Source of the DNA: Porphyra umbilicalis
Taxonomy: Eukaryota > Rhodophyta > Bangiophyceae > Bangiales > Bangiaceae
Direction: 5' to 3'
Length of the DNA: 64,000 nucleotides
NCBI GenBank assembly: GCA_002049455.2
Contig: KV918794.1
Location: 62,001 to 126,000, forward strand
Positions within the stretch are counted from its first letter, which is position 1; each line of letters starts with the position of its first letter. The position numbers were made by a program, and so were the translations under genes. Below the pieces are notes generated by a model that saw nothing but the letters and a program-made list of their open reading frames with translations, searched no databases and was not told the DNA's origin. Of this stretch, positions 63,531 through 64,000 are shown one piece after another.

Positions 63531-64000
63531 GAGATATCTGACCAGGTACAGCCTTACGTCTGCTGGAACAGGCGCTTCTATTCACAAGCTTTTTTTGCAA
63601 TGAACCGCCGTCAAGTACCATTGCGTAGTTGGAATTGATTTGGCTGATGCCACTGTCGTCGTCAGCAGGTATCTTCGGAATTTTCGTGCGCTCACCAGGA
63701 AGCGCCCGTTTGGGTTCTCGTGCAGGCCGTTGACAACACAGTCAACGGGTTCACACACGGGACAGAACCGTTCGGAGATTCTTTGGCAAGATCGCCGCTT
63801 GGCACTGCCAGATGTTGGCGCCTATTGTGCTTCTCACGAACACTGGATCCGCAACATCCGCTTCAGCATCATGAACTACCGTCTGAGCCAATGAAACAGC
63901 GATTTTGCAACGGATGCTGATGCACCAAGGTCCAGATTTTTTGATAAGCACAATAAACCCGGTGGGGAGGCACCCCCTCGCGCCAGCAATGCGGCGCAGA
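63290..64000. other. AT-richer window end, no recognised gene
   Basis: A sharp drop in GC at about 63290. Several GGATA/TATCC motifs occur at 63320-63540 in both orientations, as in subterminal regions of DNA transposons, but no ends were found. Beyond 63640 short frames are open on both strands without recognisable domains. Confidence 0.4.

Overview
The window looks like nuclear DNA of a red alga, most likely a GC-rich bangiophyte of the Porphyra/Pyropia type. The strongest evidence is a divergent pair of phycoerythrin gamma/rod-linker genes at about 32.8-36.4 kb, a protein family known only from red algal phycobilisomes. Other support comes from very high GC in host genes, few introns, C/T-rich leaders ending in CC(A/G)CC-ATG, and T/G-rich sequence after stop codons. 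Species assignment is inference.

Layout. (1) 0.3-11.3 kb is transposon territory: a minus-strand PIF1-like helicase, then a minus-strand KDZ/Zisupton-type transposase with a SWIM zinc finger at the N terminus and a Ulp1/C48 protease at the C terminus, then a 157-bp tandem array next to the transposase 5' end. (2) 12-24.5 kb holds housekeeping genes: ALG2 mannosyltransferase (+), an NmrA-like NAD(P)-binding protein (-), the ribosome quality-control E3 ligase listerin/LTN1 (+, about 6.8 kb), and a probable DUF4602 nucleolar protein (-). (3) 24.8-25.5 kb is a complete 709-bp non-autonomous hAT element with an 8-bp target duplication. (4) 25.7-36.4 kb is dense: a sulfotransferase-like protein, a kinase-like protein with a GDxKPxN catalytic loop, phosphoglycerate dehydrogenase, organellar release factor 1, and the two gamma linkers. 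(5) 37.7-48.9 kb holds a low-complexity protein gene, a second atypical kinase, a ~300-bp MITE with 65-bp inverted ends, and GC-rich sequence with only weak gene candidates. (6) 49.0-51.6 kb is a second copy of the 709-bp hAT element, split by a nested 1,823-bp transposon. (7) 53.8-57.6 kb encodes an NDR-type AGC kinase followed by a long in-frame proline/glycine-rich ORF. (8) 57.9-64 kb is less GC-rich and repeat-bearing, with a decayed IS630/Tc1-like transposase and a Myb/SANT-like transposon-type protein.

The host genes are unrelated housekeeping and photosynthesis functions rather than a pathway cluster. Two things link them. Several reading frames (ALG2, LTN1, the DUF4602 gene, NDR kinase, the low-complexity protein) change frame at long G or C runs, which looks more like homopolymer miscalling than real disruption. 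The gene-poor gaps are where mobile elements sit, at least five families, one nested in another. Many very long opposite-strand ORFs are by-products of high GC and are left out.
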